Assembly (NCBI GenBank): GCA_964588335.1
Contig: CAZPOV010000012.1
Span: 45,744-109,743, forward strand
Length of the DNA stretch: 64,000 nucleotides
Origin: JAGQZY01 sp964588335
GTDB taxonomy: Bacteria > Bdellovibrionota > Bdellovibrionia > Bdellovibrionales > JAGQZY01
Direction of reading: 5' to 3'
Both the position numbers and the translations under genes were made by a program. Shown piece after piece: positions 50,319 through 59,349 of the stretch. The notes beneath the pieces were generated by a model. That model saw nothing but the letters and a program-made list of their open reading frames with translations, was not told the DNA's origin and did not search any database. The first letter of the stretch is position 1; each line of letters starts with the position of its first letter.

Positions 50319-50881
50319 CAGAAATTCGTCCTATGGATCAAGTCGACCCCAAGAGTATAAAATATTTTACAGATCAAGAAATTGGAGACGGGTATTATTC
50401 TGTTGAAGAGATAAAACAAATGGTTGATCGTTCGAGTGCTGCGACTGGATCATGCTCATTCGTTCTTCTCAACAAAGATCAGGTCGGTGGAATTCGCATC
50501 AGCTTTCCTCCGGGTCAATGGCAGCATGGAAAAGGGCAAGCGTTAAGCCCCCATCGTTGGCCCTTTGCCATCGATCAAACCGCCTATTTTCAAAGTCTGT
50601 TTATTGCCCCAGAACTACAGAAAAAAGGTTGGGGTACAAAGCTTTCTAAAATTTCTCTAACGGCTTTAAAAAAGACCGGCGCATTGGGTGTTCTTTGTCA
50701 TTCATGGGTCGAATCGCCTGGGGACTCGTCGCGAAAGTATTTAGCATCATTGAATTTTAAATCGATTTGTCAGTATCCGGAGTACTGGAAAAATGTCGAT
50801 TACATTTGCCCTCGCTGTGGCCAGCCTTGCCTGTGTACAGCTGAAGAGATGTATCTTGATTTAAAGGAGACAGACATTTGA
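50315..50881 (+). CDS. GNAT family acetyltransferase with C-terminal Cys cluster
   Basis: 188 aa, start overlapping the previous stop at ATGA. The GNAT core is visible: Y-F-Q-S-L-F-I-A-P-E-L-Q-K-K-G-W-G-T-K-L (about 91-110) carries the acetyl-CoA pyrophosphate loop Q-x-x-G-x-G-like. The C-terminus adds Y-I-C-P-R-C-G-Q-P-C-L-C (about 162-173), four closely spaced Cys that may bind zinc, unusual for a stand-alone GNAT. It overlaps the next gene by 4 bp, so the three gene products are made in fixed ratio. Substrate unknown. Confidence 0.8.
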   Translation: MTEIRPMDQVDPKSIKYFTDQEIGDGYYSVEEIKQMVDRSSAATGSCSFVLLNKDQVGGIRISFPPGQWQHGKGQALSPHRWPFAIDQTAYFQSLFIAPELQKKGWGTKLSKISLTALKKTGALGVLCHSWVESPGDSSRKYLASLNFKSICQYPEYWKNVDYICPRCGQPCLCTAEEMYLDLKETDI

Positions 50882-52047
50882 GTTTTTCATACTGGAACGA
50901 TAAAAAGAAGCCCCTTAGAAAACAACAAGCGGATGTTTGTATTGTTGGCGGTGGCCTCAGTGGCCTGTCTACGGCCTACTGGCTCAATAAAGAAGATCCA
51001 AACTTGAAGATTACTATTCTTGAAAAAGGAGAACTAGGATCTGGAGCAACCGGTCGCAATGCTGGTTTTATAACTTGCGGATCAGTCGAGCACTTCAATC
51101 GCATGGTCTCTAAACACGGTGAAAGCAAGGCATTAGAGATTTGGTCCTTTGCGGAAAAAAATATGGAACTTTTGAAATCAGAGATCTTTCAAGATTCAAA
51201 AGCGCCTAAGAGTTTTCGACAACAGGGAGCATTTTCATTGGCGGCTCAAGACGCTGAGTTCAATGAGCTCCAGCAAGTGGCTAAATTGATGAGTCAGCAT
51301 AAGATCCCAGTCGAGATTCTTGGTCAAAGTGAAATTGAATCACGCCTGGGGGCTGTCGGGTTCTGTGGCGGTATCAAATATTTAAAAGATGGCGAGGTTG
51401 ACCCCATAGAGCTTTTACAAGTTATAGAAAAACAAATTGCAGCCGATATTTTTCAAAATTGCGAAGTCAGTCGAGTCGAGTCTGATGCGGGTGGTGGTCG
51501 TCGTGTCATCGCCCAGTCGGTGGAAGTCGAATGCACACTCGTGATCTACTGTACCAATGGCTATTCAGCAGCCTTGGATCCCTATTTTGAAGACAAAATA
51601 TTTCCCACTCGAGGACAGATTATGGTGTTCGAGCCCGTGCCCCTTTTTATGGAGGGACCTTGCTATGCTAATTTTTACCTTGATTATTTTCGTCAGCTCA
51701 CTGATGGGTCTTTATTGATCGGTGGTTTCCGACAACTTCAGGCCGATACCGAAAAGGGTTTTTCCGAACACACCACAGAAAGAATTCAGCAAGCCTTGCA
51801 CGACTTTGTGCGTAAGCATCTTCCTAAATTTGATGGTTCCAAAGTATCTCATCGATGGGCCGGTGTTATGGGTTTTTCGGTGGATGGGGAGCCAATGATT
51901 GGATCTCTTCCAACTGACAATCAAACTTTTTTCATGGGTGGCTTCACTGGGCATGGAATCGGTATGGCCTTTCATGGTGCTAAAGCTTTGGTTGATTTGA
52001 TTCACGGTCGTGAAGTTGCAGATTGGTTGTCAGCCCGTCGATTCTGA
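50878..52047 (+). CDS. FAD-dependent amino-acid oxidase-like protein (DAO family)
   Basis: 389 aa. Start is a TTG overlapping the GNAT stop, with AAAGGAG spaced 9 nt. V-C-I-V-G-G-G-L-S-G-L-S-T-A-Y (about 20-34) binds FAD, followed by the GAGATGRNAGF-like segment (G-S-G-A-T-G-R-N-A-G-F) typical of glycine/sarcosine-oxidase-like DAO proteins, and H-R-W-A-G-V-M-G-F and F-T-G-H-G-I-G-M at the C-terminus. It oxidises an amine or amino acid to imine with H2O2 or reduced carrier. No signal peptide. Ends the overlapping trio, 62 bp before mgtC-like. Confidence 0.9.
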   Translation: MSFSYWNDKKKPLRKQQADVCIVGGGLSGLSTAYWLNKEDPNLKITILEKGELGSGATGRNAGFITCGSVEHFNRMVSKHGESKALEIWSFAEKNMELLKSEIFQDSKAPKSFRQQGAFSLAAQDAEFNELQQVAKLMSQHKIPVEILGQSEIESRLGAVGFCGGIKYLKDGEVDPIELLQVIEKQIAADIFQNCEVSRVESDAGGGRRVIAQSVEVECTLVIYCTNGYSAALDPYFEDKIFPTRGQIMVFEPVPLFMEGPCYANFYLDYFRQLTDGSLLIGGFRQLQADTEKGFSEHTTERIQQALHDFVRKHLPKFDGSKVSHRWAGVMGFSVDGEPMIGSLPTDNQTFFMGGFTGHGIGMAFHGAKALVDLIHGREVADWLSARRF

Positions 52048-52109
52048 TTACTTTGACAACAATTGCCTTGCAGCCTAGACTTTGTTGAAGTCTTTAATCC
52101 GGGGGAAAG

Positions 52110-52946
52110 ATGACCATTATTAGTAAAATGCCAATGGAACTCTTAGGTGAAGTTTCAATTTACTTAGGCATCGGTATTCAGGTTTTCATGGCGCTCATCT
52201 TGGGTGGTTTGGTCGGATACGATCGCGAAAAGAAATTGAAGTCGGCTGGAATTAAAACCAATATTTTAATTTGTTTGGGAGCCGCTCTTTATACCTCAAT
52301 TGGCCTTTTGATCTCTGTGGGCGCTATCGGCATGGCTGATCCAACGCGAGTGGCGGCTCAGATTGTCAGCGGTATTGGTTTCTTGGGAGCCGGAGCTATT
52401 ATTCAAGGGCAGGGGAGTGTCATCGGTATGACGACGGCTGCTACAATTTGGGTGGTGGCGGCGATCGGTTTCACCATTGGTGCCGGTTACCCATTCACCG
52501 CAGCGATCTTTACGTTAACAGTGTTGATCGTCCTCAAACTGATCAGTCCTCTCTATAAATTCATGGAAAATGAAAGTGAGTATGATTATTTTCAAATGGA
52601 TGTTCTTTCCAAAGGCTCTGTAAAAAAGACGGTACTGGCTATCATTGAAAACGATGAACTTGAAGTTGACGAAATCTACGAAGAGCCCCTAGGCAGTGGT
52701 AAAAAAGGCAGTAAAATTTTAAGTTTGTACATGTTGGCCCACCGCCGTCATATGGAGAGACTGTCCTATGAGATAAAACAAGCGATTAAAGTGCAAGAAG
52801 TATCCTACTTCTCGGTTTCAAAATCGGCTTTTGGCGAGCATGATGAGGATGATGATCAACCTCGATCCAAGCCAAAAAAAGGCGATCACGAACTTCGGGG
52901 TAAGGAAAAAGCAAAACATGAGCGCGAGACCAAAGGAAAACACTGA
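52110..52946 (+). CDS. MgtC/SapB family membrane protein with long charged tail
   Basis: 278 aa. Helices within residues 15-150 with the MgtC marks G-G-L-V-G-Y-D-R-E, G-I-K-T-N-I-L-I-C-L-G-A, R-V-A-A-Q-I-V-S-G-I-G-F-L-G-A-G-A-I-I and T-T-A-A-T-I-W. A cytoplasmic ACT-like domain follows (about 160-235), then a charged low-complexity tail (H-D-E-D-D-D-Q ... R-E-T-K-G-K-H) not usual in the family. MgtC proteins affect magnesium adaptation and ATP synthase activity in pathogens. The stop overlaps the aspartoacylase start. Confidence 0.9.
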   Translation: MTIISKMPMELLGEVSIYLGIGIQVFMALILGGLVGYDREKKLKSAGIKTNILICLGAALYTSIGLLISVGAIGMADPTRVAAQIVSGIGFLGAGAIIQGQGSVIGMTTAATIWVVAAIGFTIGAGYPFTAAIFTLTVLIVLKLISPLYKFMENESEYDYFQMDVLSKGSVKKTVLAIIENDELEVDEIYEEPLGSGKKGSKILSLYMLAHRRHMERLSYEIKQAIKVQEVSYFSVSKSAFGEHDEDDDQPRSKPKKGDHELRGKEKAKHERETKGKH

Positions 52947-53764
52947 TGAAGATCGCATTAGTGGGTGGCACCCATGGCAATGAGCCCGTAGGTATCGAGG
53001 TCATGAGCCTTTATCGACTGGCAAAAAAATCTTTTACCAATGAGTATCAAAGTTTTTGGGGCAACCCGAAGGCTTTTGAACAGAAGAAGCGTTACATTGA
53101 CTGCGACCTGAATCGAGCTTTTGGAAAGAATGGGATCCGTAAAGGCTACGAAGGCGAGCGCGCCAAGCAGCTTGAAGAAGAAATAAAGGGTTCTTTTGAT
53201 TTTTGCATCGATCTCCATACCACAACCTCAAATATGGGACTGACTGCCATCCTCAATAACACTCATCCATTGACCCAAAAGGCCGCGCGTTTTTTAAAGC
53301 TAGAAATGCCTGAGGTCACGCTGATCGAAGAGGATAAACTAGACAAAGAATGCAACCATTTGAATCGACTTTGTCCGGCCGGACTCACCATCGAAGTGGG
53401 TCCCGTTGCTAATAATGTGGTGAACGCGGAGTTAGTACTGAAAACTCACAAAATCGTCGAAAAACTTTTAAACTTTAATTTCGATTTCGAAGTTAAACAG
53501 GCTCCCTTAGAGGTTTTTAAAATGGTCGGTGTCCGTAAGTACCCAGAGAAAAAAGGCTGGTACATCCACCCCAGTCTTGAAGGTGCCGATTTCACTGCAC
53601 TGAAAAAAGGCGCTCCGCTATTTATAAATATCGATCGTGATGTCATAGAATTAGAAGACGAAGGACCTATTTATCCGTTTTTTATAAACGAAGCGGCCTA
53701 CCTTGAGCATCAATCGGCTTTTCTATTGGCCGAAAAATGCCAAGGATTTAGTGATCCTTCCTAA
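52946..53764 (+). CDS. aspartoacylase/succinylglutamate desuccinylase family zinc hydrolase
   Basis: 272 aa. G-G-T-H-G-N-E (7-13) supplies zinc ligands His10 and Glu13, D-L-N-R (54-57) binds substrate carboxylate, D-L-H-T-T-T-S-N-M-G (89-98) gives His91, and T-I-E-V-G-P (148-153) the catalytic Glu150. The match to aspartoacylase (ASPA, releasing acetate from N-acetylaspartate) is closer than to bacterial AstE, and the length is close to ASPA. Coupled to the MgtC-like gene by a 1-bp overlap and convergent by 4 bp with a GNAT gene. Substrate is inference. Confidence 0.88.
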   Translation: MKIALVGGTHGNEPVGIEVMSLYRLAKKSFTNEYQSFWGNPKAFEQKKRYIDCDLNRAFGKNGIRKGYEGERAKQLEEEIKGSFDFCIDLHTTTSNMGLTAILNNTHPLTQKAARFLKLEMPEVTLIEEDKLDKECNHLNRLCPAGLTIEVGPVANNVVNAELVLKTHKIVEKLLNFNFDFEVKQAPLEVFKMVGVRKYPEKKGWYIHPSLEGADFTALKKGAPLFINIDRDVIELEDEGPIYPFFINEAAYLEHQSAFLLAEKCQGFSDPS

Positions 53765-54234
53765 CTGTCTGCGAATTTTTTTAAATTCTCGCCATCGAGC
53801 CGGTAAACCAACCAGTCTTGCATATGGCGGGCGCCAATCTTGTGATAGAAATCACGAGCGCCTTTGTTCCAATCTAAAACTTCCCATTCGAAACGAGCAC
53901 AGTTACGGTCTACAGCAATTTTAGAGCATTCTTTTAAAAGCTGATTTCCGATCTTTTTGCCTCGGTGCTTTTCTTGCACATACAGATCTTCAAGAAACAT
54001 GGATGGTCTGCCAGTCCATGTTGACCAACAATAGTAAAAAAGAGCAAAGCCACAAATTTCGCTATCGATCTCGGCGACGATCACATTGAAATAAGGTGAA
54101 TCGCCAAAACCATCGCGTAGTAAATCTTCTTCACTGGTTTTCACAGCGTCAGGTTCGTTTTCAAACAAGGCCAATTCATTGATTAAACTTAAAATGGCTT
54201 TCACGTCCGTTTTTTCGGCTTTGCGTATAGTCAT
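53761..54234 (-). CDS. GNAT acetyltransferase (spermidine/diamine acetyltransferase-like)
   Basis: 157 aa. M-T-I-R-K-A-E-K-T-D-V-K-A-I then A-L-F-Y-Y-C-W-S-T-W-T-G-R-P-S-M-F-L-E-D-L-Y-V (about 75-96) and K-H-R-G-K-K-I-G-N-Q-L-L form the SAT1-like GNAT pattern, with W-x-V-L-D-W-N at about 125. Transfers acetyl to a polyamine or related amine. No Cys tail, unlike the upstream GNAT. Ends in the shared CTAA with the aspartoacylase gene. Confidence 0.88.
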   Translation of the reverse strand: MTIRKAEKTDVKAILSLINELALFENEPDAVKTSEEDLLRDGFGDSPYFNVIVAEIDSEICGFALFYYCWSTWTGRPSMFLEDLYVQEKHRGKKIGNQLLKECSKIAVDRNCARFEWEVLDWNKGARDFYHKIGARHMQDWLVYRLDGENLKKFADS

Positions 54235-54272
54235 GCCCTTTGTCCTTTATATCTAACTCGCTATTTAGCAGG

Positions 54273-54821
54273 TCAGTTTTGGGCATTCAAGCGCATTCGC
54301 CGATTGTACTTGCAGCTTTGGTTATTAAAGAAAACATGATCGCCGATCTTTTCTTTTTTACACAGTCGCTGTTCAAAACGATCGGCCCAAAATGGTTTTT
54401 TTCTCTTGAGGCGGGCTTGAGTTATTGGGGCCCAAAAATGGGTCCATCCGGTCTCGCGACTCTCCATAATGTGCTCGGTGACGCGCCAGACTTTTTTTGA
54501 CACTTTTCTTTGTCCTCGGTTTCGCATGCCTTCGAACTGTCGGCGCGCTCTGGTCACCTTGCAAATGTGATCTAGGTGGCCTTTGGCACGAGTCATAATT
54601 GTCACACCCACGGCATAGATGCCTGGGCCGGGTTGATTGGCGGCCTCTCCTTGTAGGGCACAGGCCATGCAGTGATAAGGATCACGGCTGGCACAACTGA
54701 CGATTCTTTCAGTTCGTAGTCCATCCAAATAAGAAAACGCCGGCAGGTTTTCACCACTCGGTGTGGACGTACAAGCCCCTAAGGCTATCAATATAGCACT
54801 CCAAAAAACACTCTTCCCCAT
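54273..54821 (-). CDS. SleB/CwlJ-type cell wall hydrolase, lipoprotein
   Basis: 182 aa. L-G-A-C (14-17) is a lipobox, so the protein is probably lipidated at Cys17 and faces the periplasm. A-C-A-L-Q-G-E-A-A-N-Q (53-63) has the catalytic Glu59 of the SleB lytic transglycosylase family, followed by A-V-G-V-T-I-M-T-R-A, I-C-K-V, Q-F-E-G-M, T-H-F-W-A-P and K-I-G-D-H-V-F-F, in the same order as in SleB proteins. It cuts peptidoglycan glycan strands. In a predator it may help remodel prey or own wall. No Shine-Dalgarno is evident. Confidence 0.8.
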   Translation of the reverse strand: MGKSVFWSAILIALGACTSTPSGENLPAFSYLDGLRTERIVSCASRDPYHCMACALQGEAANQPGPGIYAVGVTIMTRAKGHLDHICKVTRARRQFEGMRNRGQRKVSKKVWRVTEHIMESRETGWTHFWAPITQARLKRKKPFWADRFEQRLCKKEKIGDHVFFNNQSCKYNRRMRLNAQN

Positions 54822-54967
54822 GCTTTTAAGTGCTGCAAGAACGGAACCAAAGTGAACTGTTTCATTTTAATGTGGGGCACTAAAATTTGAACAATAACCT
54901 TAGGTTAGAATTTCCATTTTTTGATTCAATTTGAAATTGTCGAGAAAACTGTAAAGATTATTGGCGA

Positions 54968-55013
54968 ATAAAAAATCTAGGCAATAAAGTGAGAATTATT
55001 CACTTTACTGCCT
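54968..55013 (-). terminator. Rho-independent terminator of the M20 peptidase gene
   Basis: On the minus strand AGGCAGTAAAGTGA - loop - TCACTTTATTGCCT then AGATTTTTTATT. A 14-bp stem with one mismatch. Confidence 0.8.
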
Positions 55014-55027
55014 CATGTTTAGATATT

Positions 55028-56437
55028 TTATTGTAATTTTTTAATGTTGTTTAAGACGTGAAACATGCACGCTGTCAGCTTTTTAGCGTACTCGATATGA
55101 ATAAACTCATTGGGCCCATGGGCGTTGGAATTGGGGCCCAAAACACCGGTAATAACAAACTGAGCCTCAGGAAACGCTTCGCCAATCATTCCCATGAAAG
55201 GAATTGAGCCACCCTCTCCCATCGCTAACGCCTCTTTACCAAAATAGGTTTTCGAAGATTCCTGTATCAAAGATTCAAGAGATTGGGAAACAGCGGGGGC
55301 GTTCCATCCGCTGGCTGCATCCTCAAGGTGATATTCCACTTTGGCATTGTAGGGAGGATTGGTTTCAAGAAGTGCTTTTAATTCCTTGGCAGCACTTTTA
55401 GCATTCACTGTTGGCGGGATGCGAAGGGATAGTTTTAAGGAAGTGGAGGGGCGCAAAACATTGCCTGCCGATTCAATACCTGGCAACCCTTCGGCACCGG
55501 TCACCGTAAGAGCCGCGCGCCAAGTTCTGTTTAAGATCAGTTCGACATGCGAGTCGATCGAGGGCTTCATGTTACCAGTGAAAGGAAACTTTTTAAAAGT
55601 TTGATCGCCCAAGGTTTCCGCCGCTCGCTGGGCCTGCTGGACTCGTTCCTCGGGGATGGCGGCTCGAAAAGCTTCGGGCAAGATTTCTCCTGTATGAGGA
55701 TCTTCAAGGCGGTTAATCAATTGACGAGCGACTCGAAACGAATCGGGCACAATTCCGCTAGCATCACCTGAGTGAACGCCTTCATCCAAAACCTCGACTT
55801 TTAAAACGCCGCTGACCAAACCACGTAAAGATGTTGTCGACCACATTTGGTCATAGTTGCCAGCCCCGGAATCCAAGCATATGACCAACTGGGGAGAGCC
55901 AAACTTAGCGGCGAAATTTTCAAAATAAAAAGGCAGATCTTCAGAACCGCTCTCTTCACTGAATTCAATAGCAATTTTGATGTTGGGTCGTGCTGTTCCG
56001 GCATCCAACAAATACTCGACAGCACACAACGAAGCGTAAATGGCGTAACCGTCATCGGCTCCTCCGCGACCGTACAGCTTTTCATTTTTGCGGACGGCTT
56101 TCCAGGGATCAAGGTCATCATCCCAGCCGGTCATTTCCGGTTGCTTGTCCAAGTGACCATACATCAACACTTCGTAGTCAAGATCGCCGGCCAATTCCAA
56201 AAGCAATAAAGGTGTTCGATTCTCACCCCGTAAAACTTCTTTTTTAAGATTCGGGATTTGGCGGTCGTCAATCCATCTTTCGACCAGTTGGAGGGCCTTT
56301 TCGAGGTATCCATTGTCTTGCCATTTTGAATCAAAGGCTGGTGATTTCGCTGGAATTTCAATGTATTCCATAAGGCTTGGGACAATTTTTTCTTCCCAAT
56401 ATTTATCGATTGAACTCAATAGATCAGACGTCGCCAT
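55028..56437 (-). CDS. M20 family metallopeptidase (dipeptidase)
   Basis: 469 aa, family length. Y-G-H-L-D-K-Q-P (93-100) has metal ligand His95 and Asp97, G-R-G-G-A-D-D-G (123-130) bridging Asp128, and E-F-S-E-E-S-G-S-E-D (158-167) the catalytic and ligand Glu. A late H-G-P-N-E (about 446-450) supplies the last His. The dimerisation insert is present in the middle. It cleaves dipeptides or acyl-amino acids in the cytoplasm (no signal peptide). AAGGAG precedes the ATG. Alone on its strand; the ABC exporter diverges 110 bp upstream. Confidence 0.93.
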   Translation of the reverse strand: MATSDLLSSIDKYWEEKIVPSLMEYIEIPAKSPAFDSKWQDNGYLEKALQLVERWIDDRQIPNLKKEVLRGENRTPLLLLELAGDLDYEVLMYGHLDKQPEMTGWDDDLDPWKAVRKNEKLYGRGGADDGYAIYASLCAVEYLLDAGTARPNIKIAIEFSEESGSEDLPFYFENFAAKFGSPQLVICLDSGAGNYDQMWSTTSLRGLVSGVLKVEVLDEGVHSGDASGIVPDSFRVARQLINRLEDPHTGEILPEAFRAAIPEERVQQAQRAAETLGDQTFKKFPFTGNMKPSIDSHVELILNRTWRAALTVTGAEGLPGIESAGNVLRPSTSLKLSLRIPPTVNAKSAAKELKALLETNPPYNAKVEYHLEDAASGWNAPAVSQSLESLIQESSKTYFGKEALAMGEGGSIPFMGMIGEAFPEAQFVITGVLGPNSNAHGPNEFIHIEYAKKLTACMFHVLNNIKKLQ

Positions 56438-56547
56438 GAAAACTCCTTTTGCTTAGGGAATCTATAGCGAATGTTGCTCCTAAAATCTAGAGAATCCGCA
56501 GAAATAAACTTGTTTACTTTGTCGAGCGAATCCACAAAAATACCGCT

Positions 56548-58356
56548 ATGACTCCCTCTAAGGCGCCGCAGAATCACTGGAAAACCTTGAGAATACTTTG
56601 GAAACACTTGTGGCCCAAAGAGCGCAAAGATTTGCGCATCCGAGTCTCTATAGCCTTGTTTTTCTTGGCTTTAGCTAAAGGGCTCAACGTTGCCGTCCCC
56701 TTTTTAATGAAATACGCCGTTGATAGTCTTTCCTCTGATAATCAAACCATCATGTTGCCTGTGGCCTTCATTGTGTCTTACGGCCTGGCTCGCATCATGG
56801 TGGCTCTGTTTGGCGAACTGCGAGACTTAACCTTTGTTAAAGTTCAACAACATGCCCTACGCACTATTGCGCTTAGTACCTTTCAGCATCTTCATAACCT
56901 TTCACTTGATTTTCATTTATCTCGGCAGACCGGAGGCCTCTCCCGAGTTATTGAAAGAGGCACGCGTGGCATACAGTTTGTATTAAACTTCATGACTTTT
57001 AATATTGTACCGACCCTGCTCGAGATCATTTTAGTGACGGCTGTTTTAACATACCATCTTAATATTGTTTTTGCGGGAATCGTTTTCGTTACAATTCTGA
57101 TCTATATCTTCTTAACTCTTTGGGTAACAGAGTGGCGCTTGAAGTTTCGTCGTTCTATGAACAACTCAGAAACCAAGGCCAACACCAAAGCCATCGACAG
57201 TTTAATAAATTACGAAACGGTGAAGTACTTTGGTAATGAGGAGCATGAATACTCCCGATTTGATCACTCCTTGGCCCGCTACGAATCCGCCGCTATTAAG
57301 AGCCAGGGAAGCTTGTCGATACTCAATGTTTTACAATCAGCTATTATCGGTGGGGGTGTGATTTCGGTGATGCTGTTGGCAGGGCAAGGAGTGGTACGCG
57401 GTGAACTCACCGTCGGTGATTTTGTTTTAGTGAATTCATTTCTGCTACAACTGTACATGCCTTTGAACTTCCTTGGTTTCGTGTATCGAGAAATTAAAAA
57501 CAGTCTTGTCGATATGGACAAAATGTTTGAGCTTATTGATGTCAATGCGTCGGTGGCCGATTCAGACGACGCTATAGATTTCCATTCCGAAAAGGGAATC
57601 GTTGAATTTAAAAACGTTTCTTTTTCTTACAACGAAGATCGGCCGATTTTAAAGAACGTCAGCTTTAAAATTGAAGCCGGCAAGACGTTGGCGGTGGTCG
57701 GTCCCAGTGGGTCTGGTAAGTCAACTTTAGCTCGACTCCTTTTTCGATTCTATGATGTTAACGAAGGGGCCATTTTACTGGATAATGTGAATTTAAAAGA
57801 CATGACTCAAAAGTCGTTGCGTAAAAGTATCGGTGTGGTGCCACAGGACACTGTACTGTTTAACGACACTATTGGGTATAACATCGCTTACGGTAAGCCC
57901 GGTGCTGAACAAACGGAGATTGCAAAGGCGGCAGGGTTGGCTCGAATCGATGACTTCATTTCACAGCTGCCTCAGGGCTATGATTCTCTGGTCGGTGAGC
58001 GAGGCTTAAAACTATCGGGTGGAGAGAAGCAGCGAGTGGCGATCGCGCGCACGATCTTAAAAAATCCCAATATAATGATATTTGACGAGGCCACATCGGC
58101 TTTGGATTCACACAAAGAAAAAGAAATTCAAGCGTCTTTGAAAGAGATTTCTCAAAACCGATCGACTTTGGTCATTGCCCATCGCCTTTCTACGATTATT
58201 GATGCCGATGAAATTGTGGTGCTGAAGCATGGTGAAATCGTTGAGAGAGGGCGGCACAACGAACTTCTGCAAAAAGACGGTGAGTATGCTGGACTTTGGA
58301 GAAAGCAGCAGGAAGCCCAGGAGTATCAAAGAAAGCTACAAGAGATCCAATCTTAA
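56548..58356 (+). CDS. Atm1/ABCB7-like ABC exporter
   Basis: 602 aa with a six-helix exporter domain (about 30-310) and a nucleotide-binding domain (350-590). The Atm1 marker L-I-N-Y-E-T-V-K-Y-F-G-N-E is near 220. Walker A G-P-S-G-S-G-K-S-T near 388, Q-loop V-P-Q-D near 432, signature L-S-G-G-E-K-Q near 490, Walker B I-M-I-F-D-E-A-T near 512, and H-loop I-A-H-R. Homologues export glutathione-linked sulphur or metal compounds from the cytoplasm and support iron-sulphur and heavy-metal homeostasis. Acts as homodimer. Confidence 0.93.
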   Translation: MTPSKAPQNHWKTLRILWKHLWPKERKDLRIRVSIALFFLALAKGLNVAVPFLMKYAVDSLSSDNQTIMLPVAFIVSYGLARIMVALFGELRDLTFVKVQQHALRTIALSTFQHLHNLSLDFHLSRQTGGLSRVIERGTRGIQFVLNFMTFNIVPTLLEIILVTAVLTYHLNIVFAGIVFVTILIYIFLTLWVTEWRLKFRRSMNNSETKANTKAIDSLINYETVKYFGNEEHEYSRFDHSLARYESAAIKSQGSLSILNVLQSAIIGGGVISVMLLAGQGVVRGELTVGDFVLVNSFLLQLYMPLNFLGFVYREIKNSLVDMDKMFELIDVNASVADSDDAIDFHSEKGIVEFKNVSFSYNEDRPILKNVSFKIEAGKTLAVVGPSGSGKSTLARLLFRFYDVNEGAILLDNVNLKDMTQKSLRKSIGVVPQDTVLFNDTIGYNIAYGKPGAEQTEIAKAAGLARIDDFISQLPQGYDSLVGERGLKLSGGEKQRVAIARTILKNPNIMIFDEATSALDSHKEKEIQASLKEISQNRSTLVIAHRLSTIIDADEIVVLKHGEIVERGRHNELLQKDGEYAGLWRKQQEAQEYQRKLQEIQS

Positions 58357-58424
58357 GCTCTGGACTATCGTCCGCCCGACTTTTCCTTCGAACTTTTTGA
58401 GTCTTTTATAAAGTCGCGATATCA

Positions 58425-58430
58425 TATAAT
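58425..58430 (+). promoter_or_regulatory. consensus -10 element before the GHKL gene
   Basis: TATAAT, a perfect -10, 21 bases before the ATG at 58452; no clear -35 at the right spacing (TCTTTT). Confidence 0.35.
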
Positions 58431-58451
58431 TTCAATGATAAAGAGACCTTT

Positions 58452-59327
58452 ATGCGACTTATAGACCGAATTGGAATTTCAGCAAACCAAATAGATAAGA
58501 GACTGCTCAATCTGTTGAAAGATGTTGAGGTCGTTGATTTCGATGAATGCTATGTCGGCGATAAGGACTTGCGTAAAACAATTGTCATTGGTGATGAAAC
58601 TCCAATACCAACCATTTTTAGAATGACCGAAGAAAAAGGCCTCAGTTTTCTGATTCAAAAGAAACATGAGTACTTTCTTTTTAATTTGATCATGAGTGCG
58701 ATGATGTGTCGGTATCCCGATGTTTTTTTAAAAAATCCGATCACCGTTATCACCCGTAATGCCCAAGCCAGTGGTCGTACAGTCAGCATTCCGTTTTCAT
58801 CTACGGATGATAAAGAAAGAATCTTTTTTGAGTGCGAAGAGTTTGTTGCGCAAAATAGTAACAATTCCAGTATTCGACAGAATTTGAAAGTCATCATCAG
58901 TGAGATGTTCTCCAACGCCATGTATTCAGCACCCACCGATGAGAGCGGTAACTACCTGTTTGCCACCCATCCACGCAACCAGGGCGTGACCTACCCAGGA
59001 GAAGCCAAGGGCGAGCTGTTACTGTCATTTAATAACGAAATTTTTGCGGTGGCTTGCCGAGACCCTTACGGCTCGGTGAACAAAGTTCGCGTGACCAAAC
59101 GTTTGCACCAGGTTTTTCAGGATTCGAAATTAGCGTCCGTTGAACATAGAAATAACGGCAACCTCGGCAGTGGACTGGGCTTAAAAATGATTATAGAAAA
59201 CTCCATTGGGTTCGGCATGGTGGTGCGCCAAGGTTTTGAAACATTGGTTTATGCCACACTCCCTGTGGGTTCTGGAAACCGCAAAGTGTCTCGGATTGCC
59301 AAAAATATTTGTTTTAATTTCTATTAA
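58452..59327 (+). CDS. GHKL (HATPase_c)-type ATP-binding protein, anti-sigma/histidine-kinase-like
   Basis: 291 aa. Bergerat-fold motifs: N-box S-E-M-F-S-N-A-M-Y-S-A-P (about 149-160), D-P-Y-G-S-V (about 203) and G-S-G-L-G-L-K-M-I (about 239). These fit the RsbW/SpoIIAB-like HATPase_c_2 group more than full kinases since there is no phosphoacceptor His domain. Residues 1-110 read V-V-D-F-D-E-C-Y-V-G-D-K and L-R-K-T-I-V-I-G-D-E and look like a degenerate receiver-like domain. A serine kinase or anti-sigma role is inference. Stands downstream of the ABC exporter with its own -10. Confidence 0.7.
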   Translation: MRLIDRIGISANQIDKRLLNLLKDVEVVDFDECYVGDKDLRKTIVIGDETPIPTIFRMTEEKGLSFLIQKKHEYFLFNLIMSAMMCRYPDVFLKNPITVITRNAQASGRTVSIPFSSTDDKERIFFECEEFVAQNSNNSSIRQNLKVIISEMFSNAMYSAPTDESGNYLFATHPRNQGVTYPGEAKGELLLSFNNEIFAVACRDPYGSVNKVRVTKRLHQVFQDSKLASVEHRNNGNLGSGLGLKMIIENSIGFGMVVRQGFETLVYATLPVGSGNRKVSRIAKNICFNFY

Positions 59328-59349
59328 TTCGGCATTGGGGTGAGTCGCC

